In this document: positions 24,647-32,988 of the stretch, piece after piece
Layout: each line of letters begins with the position of its first letter
Numbering within the stretch: the first letter of the stretch is position 1
DNA from: JALZCH01 sp036387135
GTDB lineage: Bacteria > Acidobacteriota > Blastocatellia > Pyrinomonadales > Pyrinomonadaceae
Direction: 5' to 3'
Length of the DNA stretch: 64,000 bases
Assembly: GCA_036387135.1 (NCBI GenBank)
Contig: DASVUH010000069.1
Coordinates: 21,585 to 85,584 of the forward strand
Notes under the pieces: generated by a model
What the model saw: only the letters and a program-made list of their open reading frames with translations
The model's database searches: none
What the model was told of the DNA's origin: nothing
Made by a program: the position numbers and the translations under genes

Positions 24647-25195
24647 GTGAAAACGACCAGAAACTTTGTTTTTCTGACAATTACTTTTGCAGTTTTAGCT
24701 GCATTGCAATTCCCTCAAAGAGAATTCGCGCAAACATTAAACGGCGAAATCGCTAAAATCGAAGCAAAGGCTTCAACAACAGGAGCGACTTTCGTAAAAT
24801 CAATCACCGAAGACAAATCTTCAAAAATCCAACCCGTTAAAATCAAAGATAGTAAAGAAAATCTGAAAACCGAAAGCGTTTCGGCAAGCAAATCTGCCGG
24901 TGTTTTTAAAAGCGGTTCAGCCGCTGCCGGGGCTTATAGCGCAACGGCTTATTGCTTAAAAGGAAGAACCGCAACCGGTTCGGGCGTCCGTCGCGGAATC
25001 ATCGCCGCCGATCCGCGCGTTTTGCCGCTCGGCACGCGCGTATTAATCAGCGCAGGCGCTTGGAGCGGAACTTACACGGTCGCCGACACGGGCGGTGTGA
25101 TTAAGGGACGCAAAATTGACCTGTGGGTTCCAAATTCTTCCGAAGCGGCTCGGTTTGGTCGCCGCAAGGTTCATTTAACGGTTTTGGGCAGATAG
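24647..25195 (+). CDS. Secreted 3D-domain (RlpA/MltA-barrel-like) protein
   Basis: About 182 residues from GTG 24647, set by AAGGAG 10 bases upstream. The signal peptide is TRNFVFLTITFAVLAAL, with cleavage near EFAQ. A Lys/Ser-rich linker follows to about residue 85. The C-terminal domain shows YSATAYCLKGRTATGSG, IIAADPRVLPLGTRVLI and YTVADTGGVIKGRKIDLWVP, the three-Asp 3D motif. Such domains resemble the double-psi barrel of lytic transglycosylases and act on or bind peptidoglycan. A terminator follows at 25229. Confidence 0.85.
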   Translation: MKTTRNFVFLTITFAVLAALQFPQREFAQTLNGEIAKIEAKASTTGATFVKSITEDKSSKIQPVKIKDSKENLKTESVSASKSAGVFKSGSAAAGAYSATAYCLKGRTATGSGVRRGIIAADPRVLPLGTRVLISAGAWSGTYTVADTGGVIKGRKIDLWVPNSSEAARFGRRKVHLTVLGR

Positions 25196-25228
25196 TTAAA
25201 AACTGAATTTTATCAAAACTTTATTTAC

Positions 25229-25255
25229 AGCCGCTTTCGTTAAAGCGGCTTTTTC
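25229..25255 (+). terminator. Rho-independent terminator after the 3D-domain gene
   Basis: AGCCGCTTT (25229-25237), loop CGTT, AAAGCGGCT (25242-25250), then a T-run. Confidence 0.9.
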
Positions 25256-25288
25256 ATTTTCGGGCGATTTGTTTTAATTTAAAATCAG

Positions 25289-25756
25289 ATGAACAAAAAA
25301 AATGAAACTCAGGTCGGTGACGCCGCGCCGGATTTTGAATTAAAAGACGCCGCCGGAGCGAGCTGGCGTTTGTCGGAACAGCACGGAAAAACCGTTGTTT
25401 TGCTGTTTTATCCCGGCGACAACACGCCGGTCTGCACGAGCCAGCTTTGCTCTGTGCGCGATCATTGGTCGGATTACCAGGCGACGGGCGCTGAGGTTGT
25501 GGGCATTTCGACCGATTCCGTTCAATCGCATGAAAATTTCGCCGCAAAACATCAATTACCGCTCCGGCTTCTCGCCGATGAACGCGGAGAAGTTATCAAA
25601 TTGTTCGGCGTCAAATCGTGGCTTCCGAATCGGTCGGCGCGCGCCGTTTTCGTGATTGATAAAAAAGGCGTTATTCGTTATCGCAAAGTACAGGCTTTAA
25701 GCATTATGCGCCCGAAAGACGACGACGTTTTGGCGGCAATAAAAGAAAGTGAATAG
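25289..25756 (+). CDS. Peroxiredoxin of the BCP/PrxQ type
   Basis: Reduces hydrogen peroxide and organic hydroperoxides using thioredoxin. It has 155 residues. The peroxidatic Cys is in YPGDNTPVCTSQLCSVRD, with the resolving Cys five residues later (C-x4-C), the mark of BCP-type enzymes. It is followed by a YggX-like gene, another oxidative-stress protein, with a tandem-repeat hairpin between them; the repeat starts inside the last codons of this gene, so its final residues and stop are part of the repeat. Confidence 0.92.
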   Translation: MNKKNETQVGDAAPDFELKDAAGASWRLSEQHGKTVVLLFYPGDNTPVCTSQLCSVRDHWSDYQATGAEVVGISTDSVQSHENFAAKHQLPLRLLADERGEVIKLFGVKSWLPNRSARAVFVIDKKGVIRYRKVQALSIMRPKDDDVLAAIKESE

Positions 25757-25827
25757 TAAATAGTAAATAGTGAATAGTCGCTTTGTTTTGATAAACTACG
25801 GTTTACGATTCACTATTTACTATTCAC
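25749..25827. repeat. Inverted heptamer arrays (GTAAATA/GTGAATA)
   Basis: Four heptamers run from 25749 (GTGAATA, GTAAATA, GTAAATA, GTGAATA). Perfect 13-bp arms are 25763-25775 and 25808-25820, and a further unit lies at 25821-25827. A small TAAAC/GTTTA hairpin sits in the centre. The element overlaps the peroxiredoxin stop codon and ends 12 bases before the next ATG, just before its SD. Confidence 0.8.
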
Positions 25828-25838
25828 GAGGAAAAAAG

Positions 25839-26135
25839 ATGGGAATATTTTCAGGTAATAATTTTAAATGCGCTCGATGCGGGCGCTCCGCCGCGCCGCT
25901 CGGTTACGCGCCGATTCCGACCGAACTCGGTCAGCGCGTCGGGACGGAAGTTTGCGCCGATTGCTGGCGCGAGTGGGTGCAAAAACAGCAGCAATTAATT
26001 AATCATTTCGGGTTGGACGTTTCCAATCCCGACACACACACTTTTTTGTTCGATCAAATGAAAATCTTCTTTTTCGACGAAGGCGTTGACCTCGCCAAAA
26101 TTGATACGAACAAAGAAGGCTCGGTTCAGTGGTAA
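25839..26135 (+). CDS. YggX-like Fe(II)-trafficking protein with added Cys-pair ribbon
   Basis: A 98-residue protein. Residues 30-85 match the YggX/Iron_traffic family: PTELGQRVGTEVCADCWREW, QKQQQLINHFGLDVSNP and FDQMKIFFFDEG. Classic YggX protects Fe-S proteins from oxidation and lacks a ribbon; here CARCGRSAAPLGYAP precedes it and CADC lies inside, so two Cys pairs could bind zinc or iron. ATG 25839 is supported by GAGGAAAAAAG. The frame is open further upstream through the repeat, but that part encodes repeat sequence only. It follows a peroxiredoxin gene. The metal-binding idea is inference. Confidence 0.8.
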   Translation: MGIFSGNNFKCARCGRSAAPLGYAPIPTELGQRVGTEVCADCWREWVQKQQQLINHFGLDVSNPDTHTFLFDQMKIFFFDEGVDLAKIDTNKEGSVQW

Positions 26136-26152
26136 AGAAGTAAATTTAAATA

Positions 26153-26222
26153 ATTGCCCGCAAAAGAAACTGAAGAATCAAATCGTTTTCGTTTGATTCA
26201 AGTCTTTCGCGGGCAATTTTCT
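26153..26222 (+). terminator. Long bulged hairpin terminator
   Basis: ATTGCCCGC (26153-26161) pairs with GCGGGCAAT (26209-26217), and inside it GAATCAAA (26175-26182) pairs with TTTGATTC (26192-26199). A T-rich tail follows. Confidence 0.7.
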
Positions 26223-26319
26223 TTTAGTTAAGCCAAACTCTTTGCATCGCGCGAAACGTAGATTTGTTGAATCGAAATTATTATCGAAAATATTGATTAT
26301 ATAGGTTTGGACAAAAACT

Positions 26320-27912
26320 ATGTTTTGGAAGAAATTCATTTTACTCGCTTTTTCTCTTTTTCTCGTCGTCGGAGTCGAAGCTCAAAAAACCGCCGCGCCG
26401 GAATTTACGGGCGCAACAGGCTGGCTCAATACCGATAAGCCTTTGACGCTCGGTGAGCTGCGCGGCAAAATCGTGCTGCTCGATTTCTGGACTTACGGCT
26501 GCATCAACTGCATTCATATCATTCCAGACCTCAAAAAGCTCGAAGCGAAATATAAAAACGAACTCGTCGTGATCGGCGTGCATTCGGGCAAATTCGACAA
26601 CGAGCGTGACACGGAAAATATTCGACGGATAATTTTGCGCTATGAGCTTGAGCATCCAGTCGTCAACGACGCGGATTTTAAAATCTGGAATCGTTACGGC
26701 GTCGAGGCTTACCCGACGCAGGTTTTGATTGATCCGGCGGGAGACGTGGTCGGTGTGGCAGTCGGCGAAGGGCAGTTTCGCGGGCTGGACGAGAGAATTC
26801 AAAAAACAATCAACGATTTTAGCGGCAAAATAAACGAAAAGCCTTTGGAATTTAAAACCGAATTAACAAAGCTCGCCGATTCGCCGCTGCTTTTTCCCGG
26901 CAAAATTTTGGCTGACGCCAAAGCGAATCGTCTTTTTATTGCCGATTCAAATCACAATCGAATCGTCGCCGCCGCGCTTGACGGCGCGCTCTTGCAAACA
27001 ATCGGAAACGGAAACGCCGGTTTTACGGACGGAAGTTTTGAAACGGCGACGTTTCGCAAACCGCAGGGCTTGGCTTTTGACGGCGCAAATCTTTATGTCG
27101 CCGACACCGGAAATCACGCGATTCGGCTCGTTAATTTTGAAACCAAAACCGTCGAAACAATCGCCGGAACCGGCGAGCAGGGACATTTTCAGCCTGCCGG
27201 CAAAGCGCGTTCGACTGCGCTCAACTCGCCCTGGGATTTGCAGCTTGTCGAGCGCGAATTATTCGTTGCGATGGCGGGCAATCATCAAATTTGGCGAATG
27301 GATTTAACCAAAAACGAAATCGCCGCGTTTGCCGGTTCGGGACGCGAGGCGCGCGAAGACGGCAGCCTGACCAAATCGGCTTTCGCGCAGCCTTCCGGTT
27401 TAGCCTTTGACGGGAGATTTTTGTATGTCGCTGACAGTGAATCGAACATTATTCGAGCTATTGATTTAAAGATAAAAGCGGTCAAAACTTTAGTCGGCGG
27501 TGATTTATACGAGTTCGGCGACACGGACGGCACAGGCGACGAAGCGCGTTTGCAGCATCCGCTTGGCATCGTTTCTTCGGGCAAAAATATTTTTATTGCC
27601 GATACTTACAATCATAAAATAAAAATTCTAAATCCAACCTGGCGCGCCGTGCGAACATTCGTCGGAAACGGAAAACCGGGCGGAGAAAACAGCTTGAAAG
27701 CCGCTTTTTACGAACCCGGCGGAATCAGCGCGGCAAACGGAAAATTGTTCGTCGCGGATACGAATAATCATTCGATTCGTTTAATTGATTTAAAAACGCG
27801 AGCCGTTTCGACTTTAAAAATCAACGGTTTGCAATCGCCGAAAAACAACCACAAGAGTAAAGCGGCGAAACTATCAACTATCAACTATCCGCTATCAACT
27901 ATTTTGCAATGA
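26320..27912 (+). CDS. Thioredoxin-NHL repeat fusion protein (NHLRC2-like), exported
   Basis: A 530-residue protein. A signal peptide (FWKKFILLAFSLFLVVGVEA) precedes a TlpA/thioredoxin-like domain (residues 25-165) with C61-x2-C64 in TYGCINCIHI and a cis-Pro in GVEAYPTQVLIDP. From about residue 195 to 505 there are six or so NHL blades, for example NRLFIADSNHNRIVAAALDG and ADTGNHAIRLVNFETKTVET, forming a beta-propeller. This domain order matches the NHLRC2 family, whose biochemical role is poorly defined. The last 14 or so codons lie inside a heptamer repeat, so the C-terminus (LSTINYPLSTILQ) is repeat-derived and probably not conserved. Confidence 0.88.
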   Translation: MFWKKFILLAFSLFLVVGVEAQKTAAPEFTGATGWLNTDKPLTLGELRGKIVLLDFWTYGCINCIHIIPDLKKLEAKYKNELVVIGVHSGKFDNERDTENIRRIILRYELEHPVVNDADFKIWNRYGVEAYPTQVLIDPAGDVVGVAVGEGQFRGLDERIQKTINDFSGKINEKPLEFKTELTKLADSPLLFPGKILADAKANRLFIADSNHNRIVAAALDGALLQTIGNGNAGFTDGSFETATFRKPQGLAFDGANLYVADTGNHAIRLVNFETKTVETIAGTGEQGHFQPAGKARSTALNSPWDLQLVERELFVAMAGNHQIWRMDLTKNEIAAFAGSGREAREDGSLTKSAFAQPSGLAFDGRFLYVADSESNIIRAIDLKIKAVKTLVGGDLYEFGDTDGTGDEARLQHPLGIVSSGKNIFIADTYNHKIKILNPTWRAVRTFVGNGKPGGENSLKAAFYEPGGISAANGKLFVADTNNHSIRLIDLKTRAVSTLKINGLQSPKNNHKSKAAKLSTINYPLSTILQ

Positions 27913-27949
27913 CAAACAGTTGATAGTTGATAGCGGATAGTTGATAGTT
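27869..27949. repeat. Inverted heptamer arrays (ACTATCA), copy 1
   Basis: Perfect 27-bp arms at 27876-27902 and 27923-27949 are built of ACTATCA, ACTATCC and GCTATCA units, with one extra unit on the left. The loop contains TTTTGCAATG. It overlaps the 3' end of the preceding gene. A related copy in the opposite orientation is at 36552. Confidence 0.9.
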
Positions 27950-28032
27950 CGATTCAACATATCCGGGCGATTTTCTTCGGTTGAATCAATCTTTGTAAAA
28001 CCGCTAAACTAAATTAAACGAACTGTTTTGTC

Positions 28033-28078
28033 GCCAGCGCAAATGTTGAAACGAATTCGTTTCAACTTTGGCGCTGGC
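28033..28078. promoter_or_regulatory. Long hairpin in the his operon leader
   Basis: A perfect 22-bp palindrome centred on GAATTC (28045-28066) lies inside flanking arms GCCAGCGC (28033-28040) and GCGCTGGC (28071-28078). The hisG GTG is 20 bases downstream. It may be an attenuation structure, an operator, or another short interspersed dyad; no His-codon leader peptide is seen. Confidence 0.5.
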
Positions 28079-28097
28079 AAACTTTAACGAAAATTTT

Positions 28098-28961
28098 GTG
28101 AGCGAAAAACTCAAAATTGCAATTCAGAAATCCGGTCGCTTGAGCGATGATTCGGTAAAAATGCTTAAGGAATGCGGCGTGCATTTTCAAAGCGGATTGG
28201 GAAAACTAAAAGCCGAAGCGGAAAATTTTCCACTCGAAATTTTCTTTCTGCGCGACGACGACATTCCCGAATACGTCGCCGATTCGGTCGCCGACATGGG
28301 CATTGTCGGCGAAAACGTTTTGCTCGAAGCCGGAACGAAAAATCTGCAGACAATCGAAAAACTGGGTTTCGGCAAATGCCGTCTTTCGCTCGCCGTTCCG
28401 CGCAGTTTTCGTTATGACAAAACCTCCGATTTAAAGGGGAAACGAATCGCTACAAGCTATCCGCGAATTTTGGGCGAATTTCTCAAAAACAAATCAATCG
28501 AGGCGGAAATTCACACGATTAGCGGCTCGGTCGAAATCGCGCCGGGAATCGGTTTGGCGGAAGCGATTTGCGATCTTGTCAGTTCGGGCAGCACGCTTTT
28601 TACGAACGGTTTGCGGGAAGTCGAAACCGTTCTTCAATCCGAAGCCGTTTTAGTTTCGCGCGAAAATCTTCCGGGAAATTTGCAGGCGATTTTGGACAAG
28701 CTGCTCTTTCGCATTAAAGCCGTTAAAGCGGCGAAAAACAACCGTTATATTTTGCTCAACGCGCCGAATTCGCAGCTTGATAAAGTAATTTCTCTCCTGC
28801 CGGGAATGAAAAGCCCGACCGTTTTGCCGCTTGCCGTCGAAGGCTGGAGTTCGGTTCACTCAGTCGTTGAAGAAAACGATTTTTGGGAAATTGTCGAGAA
28901 TCTCAAAGCCGCCGGAGCCGAAGGAATTCTCGTGCTTTCGATTGAGCAGATGATAAAATAA
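28098..28961 (+). CDS. hisG: ATP phosphoribosyltransferase, long form
   Basis: First enzyme of histidine synthesis, joining ATP and PRPP. About 287 residues. The N-terminus KLKIAIQKSGRLSDDSV and the PRPP-site region ICDLVSSGSTLFTNGLREV are typical. The C-terminal 75 residues (KNNRYILLNAPNSQLDKVIS through LVLSIEQMI) form the ACT-like regulatory domain, so this is the long, HisZ-independent, histidine-inhibited form. GTG 28098 is chosen because the open frame upstream enters the leader hairpin. No SD is evident. It begins the his operon. Confidence 0.95.
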   Translation: MSEKLKIAIQKSGRLSDDSVKMLKECGVHFQSGLGKLKAEAENFPLEIFFLRDDDIPEYVADSVADMGIVGENVLLEAGTKNLQTIEKLGFGKCRLSLAVPRSFRYDKTSDLKGKRIATSYPRILGEFLKNKSIEAEIHTISGSVEIAPGIGLAEAICDLVSSGSTLFTNGLREVETVLQSEAVLVSRENLPGNLQAILDKLLFRIKAVKAAKNNRYILLNAPNSQLDKVISLLPGMKSPTVLPLAVEGWSSVHSVVEENDFWEIVENLKAAGAEGILVLSIEQMIK

Positions 28962-28977
28962 ATGAAAACTGAGAGGT

Positions 28978-29036
28978 GAGAACTGAGAACGGAGAATATT
29001 AATTCTTTCGTTCTTCATTCTCCGTTCTCAGTTCTC
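28978..29036. repeat. Inverted heptamer arrays (ACTGAGA) between hisG and hisD
   Basis: Perfect 20-bp arms at 28978-28997 and 29017-29036 consist of ACTGAGA and ACGGAGA units; partial units extend to 28967 on the left. It occupies nearly all of the 82 bases between hisG and hisD. Confidence 0.9.
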
Positions 29037-29043
29037 CATTTTA

Positions 29044-30342
29044 ATGCAAGTTATTCGTTATCCCGAAAAGTCAGATTGGAAAGATATTATCGCGCGCCCC
29101 GCCTTTGAAACCGCGAGTCTGGAATCAGTCGTTTCCAGCATTTTGGACGACGTAAAATTAAACGGCGACACTGCTTTGCGGTATTACACTGCGAAATTCG
29201 ACAAAGCCGAAATCGAAAATTTCGCAGTTTCCGAAACTGAATTTGAAGAAGCGGAAAATTTAATTTCAGCCGAATTAAAACAGGCTATTTTTCACGCCAA
29301 AGAAAATCTCGAAATTTTTCACGGCTCGCAAATCGAGAAGCCTGAAAGAATCGAAACCACGCCGGGCGTCGTTTGCTGGCGAGAATCGCGCGCGATTGAA
29401 CGAGTCGGGCTATACATTCCGGGCGGAACTGCGCCGCTTTTTTCCACGGTTCTGATGTTGGCGATTCCGGCGCGCATTGCGGGCTGCGGCGAAATTGTTT
29501 TGTGTTCGCCGCCTGATTCAACCGGCAAAATTCATCCGGCGATTTTGTTTGCCGCGCGCGTCTGCGGCACGACGAAAGTTTTCAAAATCGGCGGTGTGCA
29601 GGCAATTGCGGCAATGGCTTACGGAACGGAAACCGTTCCGCAGGTTTATAAAATATTCGGTCCGGGAAATCAGTTTGTCACCTGCGCCAAACAAATGGTC
29701 GCGCGTGAAGGCATCGCTCTTGATATGCCCGCAGGACCTTCGGAAGTGGCTGTTTTAGCGGATGAAACGGCTGTTCCGGCATTTGTCGCAGCCGATTTGC
29801 TTTCGCAAGCCGAACACGGCGCGGACAGTCAAGTTTTGTTTGTGACGATTGAAGAAAAAATGATCGAGCCGGTTTTGCGGGAATTGGAAAGCCAGTTAAA
29901 CCGTTTGCCGCGCCGCGATTTGACCGCGCAGGCACTTGAAAACAGCCGCGCGGTTTTGGTCAAAAACACGGACGAGGCAATTGAGCTTTTAAATGAATAC
30001 GCGCCGGAGCATTTGATTTTAGCTTGTCAAAACGACGAAGCGATTGCGGCAAAAGTCCTCAATGCCGGTTCAGTTTTTCTGGGAAATTACTCGTGCGAAT
30101 CGGCGGGCGATTACGCTTCCGGCACGAATCATACTTTGCCGACAAACGGCGCGGCGCGCGCGTTTTCGGGAGTTTCGGTTGACAGCTTCGTCAAAAAAAT
30201 CACTTTTCAAAAACTTTCGGCTGAAGGCATCAAAAATCTAGGCGCAACGATTGAAGCGATGGCACAGGCGGAAGGCTTGGAAGCGCACAAAAACGCCGTC
30301 ACTTTGCGTCTGAAAGAATTAGGCAGGAAAGCTGCGGTTTAA
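29044..30342 (+). CDS. hisD: Histidinol dehydrogenase
   Basis: Catalyses the last two NAD-dependent oxidations from histidinol to histidine with a bound zinc. It has 432 residues, the usual length. Signatures are GLYIPGGTAPLFSTVLMLAI, GGVQAIAAMAYGTETVPQV, GPGNQFVTCAKQMVAREG, MPAGPSEVAVLAD and SQAEHGADSQ (zinc/catalytic region), plus the C-terminal GTNHTLPTNGAAR. The start is ATG 29044, immediately after the heptamer repeat, which leaves little space for an SD. A 140-residue gene follows 6 bases later. Confidence 0.97.
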   Translation: MQVIRYPEKSDWKDIIARPAFETASLESVVSSILDDVKLNGDTALRYYTAKFDKAEIENFAVSETEFEEAENLISAELKQAIFHAKENLEIFHGSQIEKPERIETTPGVVCWRESRAIERVGLYIPGGTAPLFSTVLMLAIPARIAGCGEIVLCSPPDSTGKIHPAILFAARVCGTTKVFKIGGVQAIAAMAYGTETVPQVYKIFGPGNQFVTCAKQMVAREGIALDMPAGPSEVAVLADETAVPAFVAADLLSQAEHGADSQVLFVTIEEKMIEPVLRELESQLNRLPRRDLTAQALENSRAVLVKNTDEAIELLNEYAPEHLILACQNDEAIAAKVLNAGSVFLGNYSCESAGDYASGTNHTLPTNGAARAFSGVSVDSFVKKITFQKLSAEGIKNLGATIEAMAQAEGLEAHKNAVTLRLKELGRKAAV

Positions 30343-30348
30343 AAAGAA

Positions 30349-30771
30349 ATGACATTATTGAGAAAAAATCAGAACAACACGCCCCTCGCTTTGAAATTAA
30401 AAGCGGTGCGCAACCATTTGCTGAAATTGCACAAAACTTTGCTCGAACACGAAAAAGCGAATTACGAAGCCGTCAACGGGCAAATCGCCAGCACCGGCGT
30501 TTATTTACGATTAGTGCTGGACGATCCGTATTTCGCCTGGCTGCGGATTTTGTCCGGTTTGATTGTCGAAATTGATGAGGCTTTTGACGCTGACGAGCCT
30601 ATGACGGATGAAATTGTGTATATTTTCGGCGACCAAATTCGGGAAATGTTAATGAGGGGCGACGCGGAGAATGATTTTGCCAGAAAATACACGCTCGCGC
30701 TCGAAAACTCGCACTCAGCGGTTATGCAGCATTCTGGAATTGCCGATCAGCTCGCCGAAATCAAGCGATGA
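30349..30771 (+). CDS. Unrecognised protein embedded in the his operon
   Basis: A 140-residue soluble, mostly helical protein. It opens with a basic segment (LALKLKAVRNHLLKLHKTLL) and continues with YLRLVLDDPYFAWLRILSGL, IVEIDEAFDADEPMTDE and EMLMRGDAENDFARKYTLAL. No signal peptide, membrane helix or catalytic motif is seen, and I do not recognise the family. It lies 6 bases after hisD and overlaps hisC by 4 bases (ATGA), so it is translated with the his enzymes. That coupling is the only hint of function. Confidence 0.7.
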   Translation: MTLLRKNQNNTPLALKLKAVRNHLLKLHKTLLEHEKANYEAVNGQIASTGVYLRLVLDDPYFAWLRILSGLIVEIDEAFDADEPMTDEIVYIFGDQIREMLMRGDAENDFARKYTLALENSHSAVMQHSGIADQLAEIKR

Positions 30772-31817
30772 CGTTTAATCTCGAAAAGTTAGTGCGGGAA
30801 AACGTCAAAAATCTCGTGCCTTATTCGTCCGCCCGCAAAGAGTTTGCGGGCGCGGCAGAGATTTTTCTCGACGCCAATGAAAACAGTTTCGGCTCGCCGA
30901 CCGAAAAATCTTTTAATCGTTATCCAGATCCGCTGCAAACGAAAATCAAAGAGCGAATCAGTGGTTGGCGCGATTTGTCGCACGAACAAATTTTCATCGG
31001 AAACGGCAGCGACGAAGCGATTGATTTGCTGTTTCGCGTTTTTTGCCAGCCGGGAAACGATGAAATTATTACAACGCCTCCGACTTACGGAATGTATGAA
31101 GTTTCGGCAAACATTAATGATGTCCGAGTGAAAAAGGTTTTGCTCTCGCCGGATTTTGAGCTTTCGGCGGAAAAAGTTTTGGACGCCGTTTCGGAAAACA
31201 CAAAGCTGATTTTTCTTTGCTCGCCGAACAATCCGACCGGAAACAGTTTGGACGAAAAGGAGGTTTTAAAAATTCTCGAAAACTTCGGCGGAATCGTTGT
31301 CGTTGACGAAGCTTATGAAGATTTTTCCGAAAAGCCTTCGTTTGTAAATAAAATCAGAAATTTCCCGAATCTCGTCGTTTTGCAGACGTTTTCAAAAGCC
31401 TGGGGCTTGGCGGGCTTGCGCGTCGGGATGGCTTTTGCCGACGCCGAAATTATCGCGCTTTTGAACAAAGTCAAACCGCCGTACAACGTCTCGCAAATCG
31501 CGCAGGAACTTTTGCTGGCGGCGCTTGATAAAAAAGCTGAGGTTGAAAAAGTCGTCGCCGACATTGTGCGGCAGCGCGGAATTTTAGCCACAGAATTACA
31601 AAGATTCTCGTTTGTCACTTGCATTTATCCGAGCGACGCCAATTTTCTTTTAATTAAAACTTCGGACGCAAACCGAATTTATAAATATCTGGTCGAGCAA
31701 AAAATCGTCGTCCGCAATCGCACAAATGTCGAGCTTTGCGAAGGCTGTCTGCGAATTACAATCGGAACGCCGGAAGAAAATCAAACTTTGCTCGCAGCTT
31801 TAGAAAATTACGAATGA
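30768..31817 (+). CDS. hisC: Histidinol-phosphate aminotransferase
   Basis: PLP enzyme converting imidazole-acetol phosphate and glutamate to histidinol phosphate. It has 349 residues. The PLP Lys is in LQTFSKAWGLAGLRVGMAFA; other marks are SPNNPTGNSLDEKEVL and VVDEAYEDFSEKPSF. The C-terminal CLRITIGTPEENQTLL is typical. Its start overlaps the previous gene and its stop overlaps hisB (ATGA), showing translational coupling on both sides. Confidence 0.95.
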   Translation: MTFNLEKLVRENVKNLVPYSSARKEFAGAAEIFLDANENSFGSPTEKSFNRYPDPLQTKIKERISGWRDLSHEQIFIGNGSDEAIDLLFRVFCQPGNDEIITTPPTYGMYEVSANINDVRVKKVLLSPDFELSAEKVLDAVSENTKLIFLCSPNNPTGNSLDEKEVLKILENFGGIVVVDEAYEDFSEKPSFVNKIRNFPNLVVLQTFSKAWGLAGLRVGMAFADAEIIALLNKVKPPYNVSQIAQELLLAALDKKAEVEKVVADIVRQRGILATELQRFSFVTCIYPSDANFLLIKTSDANRIYKYLVEQKIVVRNRTNVELCEGCLRITIGTPEENQTLLAALENYE

Positions 31818-32923
31818 AAAAGGTTTTATTTATTGATCGAGACGGAACAATCGTTCACGAACCGCCAGATACGTTTCAGGTGGACAGTTTCGACGTGCTG
31901 AAATTCGTGCCGAATGTGATTACTTTTTTGGGCAAAATCGCGCGCGAATTGGATTACGAGCTTGTAATGGTCACGAATCAGGACGGGCTTGGAACTGATT
32001 CGATGCCCGAAGAACGGTTTTTTCCGGTGCAGGAATTTATAATGCAGACGCTCGAAAATGAAGGAATTCATTTTGCGGAAGTCTGCATTGATCGCTCGTT
32101 TCCGCACGAAAATCGCCCTACGCGCAAACCCAGAACGGCGATGCTCGCCAAATATTTTTCGCCCGAATATGATCTTGAAAATTCTTTTGTCATCGGCGAC
32201 CGTTTGACCGATGTTTTGCTCGCCCGAAATTTGGGTGCGCGGGCGATTTTTCTCAAAAATTACGATTCGGCGGAAGAACTGAAAAACGAAATCGCGCTGA
32301 TCGCCGACGATTGGCGGCAAATTTACGAGTTTTTAAAACTGCCCGCGCGCCGCGTTTCAAAACATCGCAAAACTAATGAAACCGATGTTTTGGTCGAATT
32401 AAATCTCGACGGAACAGGAAAAGCCGAAATTCGGACGGGCTTGAATTTTCTTGATCATATGCTCGAACAAATCGCTCGTCACGGTTCGATTGATTTGACA
32501 GTTCAAGCCACAGGCGATTTGCATATTGACGAGCATCACACGGTCGAAGACACAGCGATAACTTTAGGGCAGGCGTTTGACGAAGCGTTGAAAGACAAGC
32601 GCGGAATCGAGCGTTACGGTTTTTGTTTGCCGATGGACGATTGTCTGGCGCAAGTGGCGATTGATTTCGGCGGTCGAAACTGGCTCGTTTGGGAAGCGGA
32701 ATTTCGACGCGAACGAATCGGCGACGTGCCGACCGAATTGTTTTCGCATTTTTTCAAATCGTTCACCGATAACGCGCGCTGCAATCTGAACGTAAAAGCG
32801 GAAGGCACAAACGAGCATCACAAAATCGAAAGCATTTTTAAAGCCTTTGCCAAAGCAATAAAAATGGCTGTGCGCCGCGATATTAATTCAAACGCGCTGC
32901 CTTCGACAAAAGGAAGCCTTTGA
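31814..32923 (+). CDS. hisB: Bifunctional histidinol-phosphatase / imidazoleglycerol-phosphate dehydratase
   Basis: A 369-residue two-domain enzyme. Residues 1-165 are a HAD phosphatase with DxD motif FIDRDGTIVHEPPD and the later VIGDRLTDVLLARNLG. Residues 175-369 are the dehydratase with the metal-binding repeats FLDHMLEQIARHGSIDL, DEHHTVEDTAITLGQAFDEA and EGTNEHHKIESIFKAFAKA. The fused form is typical of some Proteobacteria and Bacteroidota. The start overlaps hisC; a heptamer repeat begins on the base after the stop. Confidence 0.96.
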   Translation: MKKVLFIDRDGTIVHEPPDTFQVDSFDVLKFVPNVITFLGKIARELDYELVMVTNQDGLGTDSMPEERFFPVQEFIMQTLENEGIHFAEVCIDRSFPHENRPTRKPRTAMLAKYFSPEYDLENSFVIGDRLTDVLLARNLGARAIFLKNYDSAEELKNEIALIADDWRQIYEFLKLPARRVSKHRKTNETDVLVELNLDGTGKAEIRTGLNFLDHMLEQIARHGSIDLTVQATGDLHIDEHHTVEDTAITLGQAFDEALKDKRGIERYGFCLPMDDCLAQVAIDFGGRNWLVWEAEFRRERIGDVPTELFSHFFKSFTDNARCNLNVKAEGTNEHHKIESIFKAFAKAIKMAVRRDINSNALPSTKGSL

Positions 32924-32987
32924 CAGTTATCAGTTATCAGTTATCAGTCAACAATCCTGATAACTGATAACTGATAACTGATAACTG
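32924..32987. repeat. Inverted heptamer arrays (CAGTTAT) filling the hisB-hisH gap
   Basis: Perfect 25-bp arms at 32924-32948 and 32963-32987. The left arm begins at the base after the hisB stop and the right arm ends one base before the hisH ATG, so the whole 65-base gap is repeat. Confidence 0.92.
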
Positions 32988-32988
32988 A

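Noticed and set aside
28068..28097. Upstream start of hisG
   Set aside because: It falls in the leader hairpin and adds residues not typical of HisG; GTG 28098 fits the family start.
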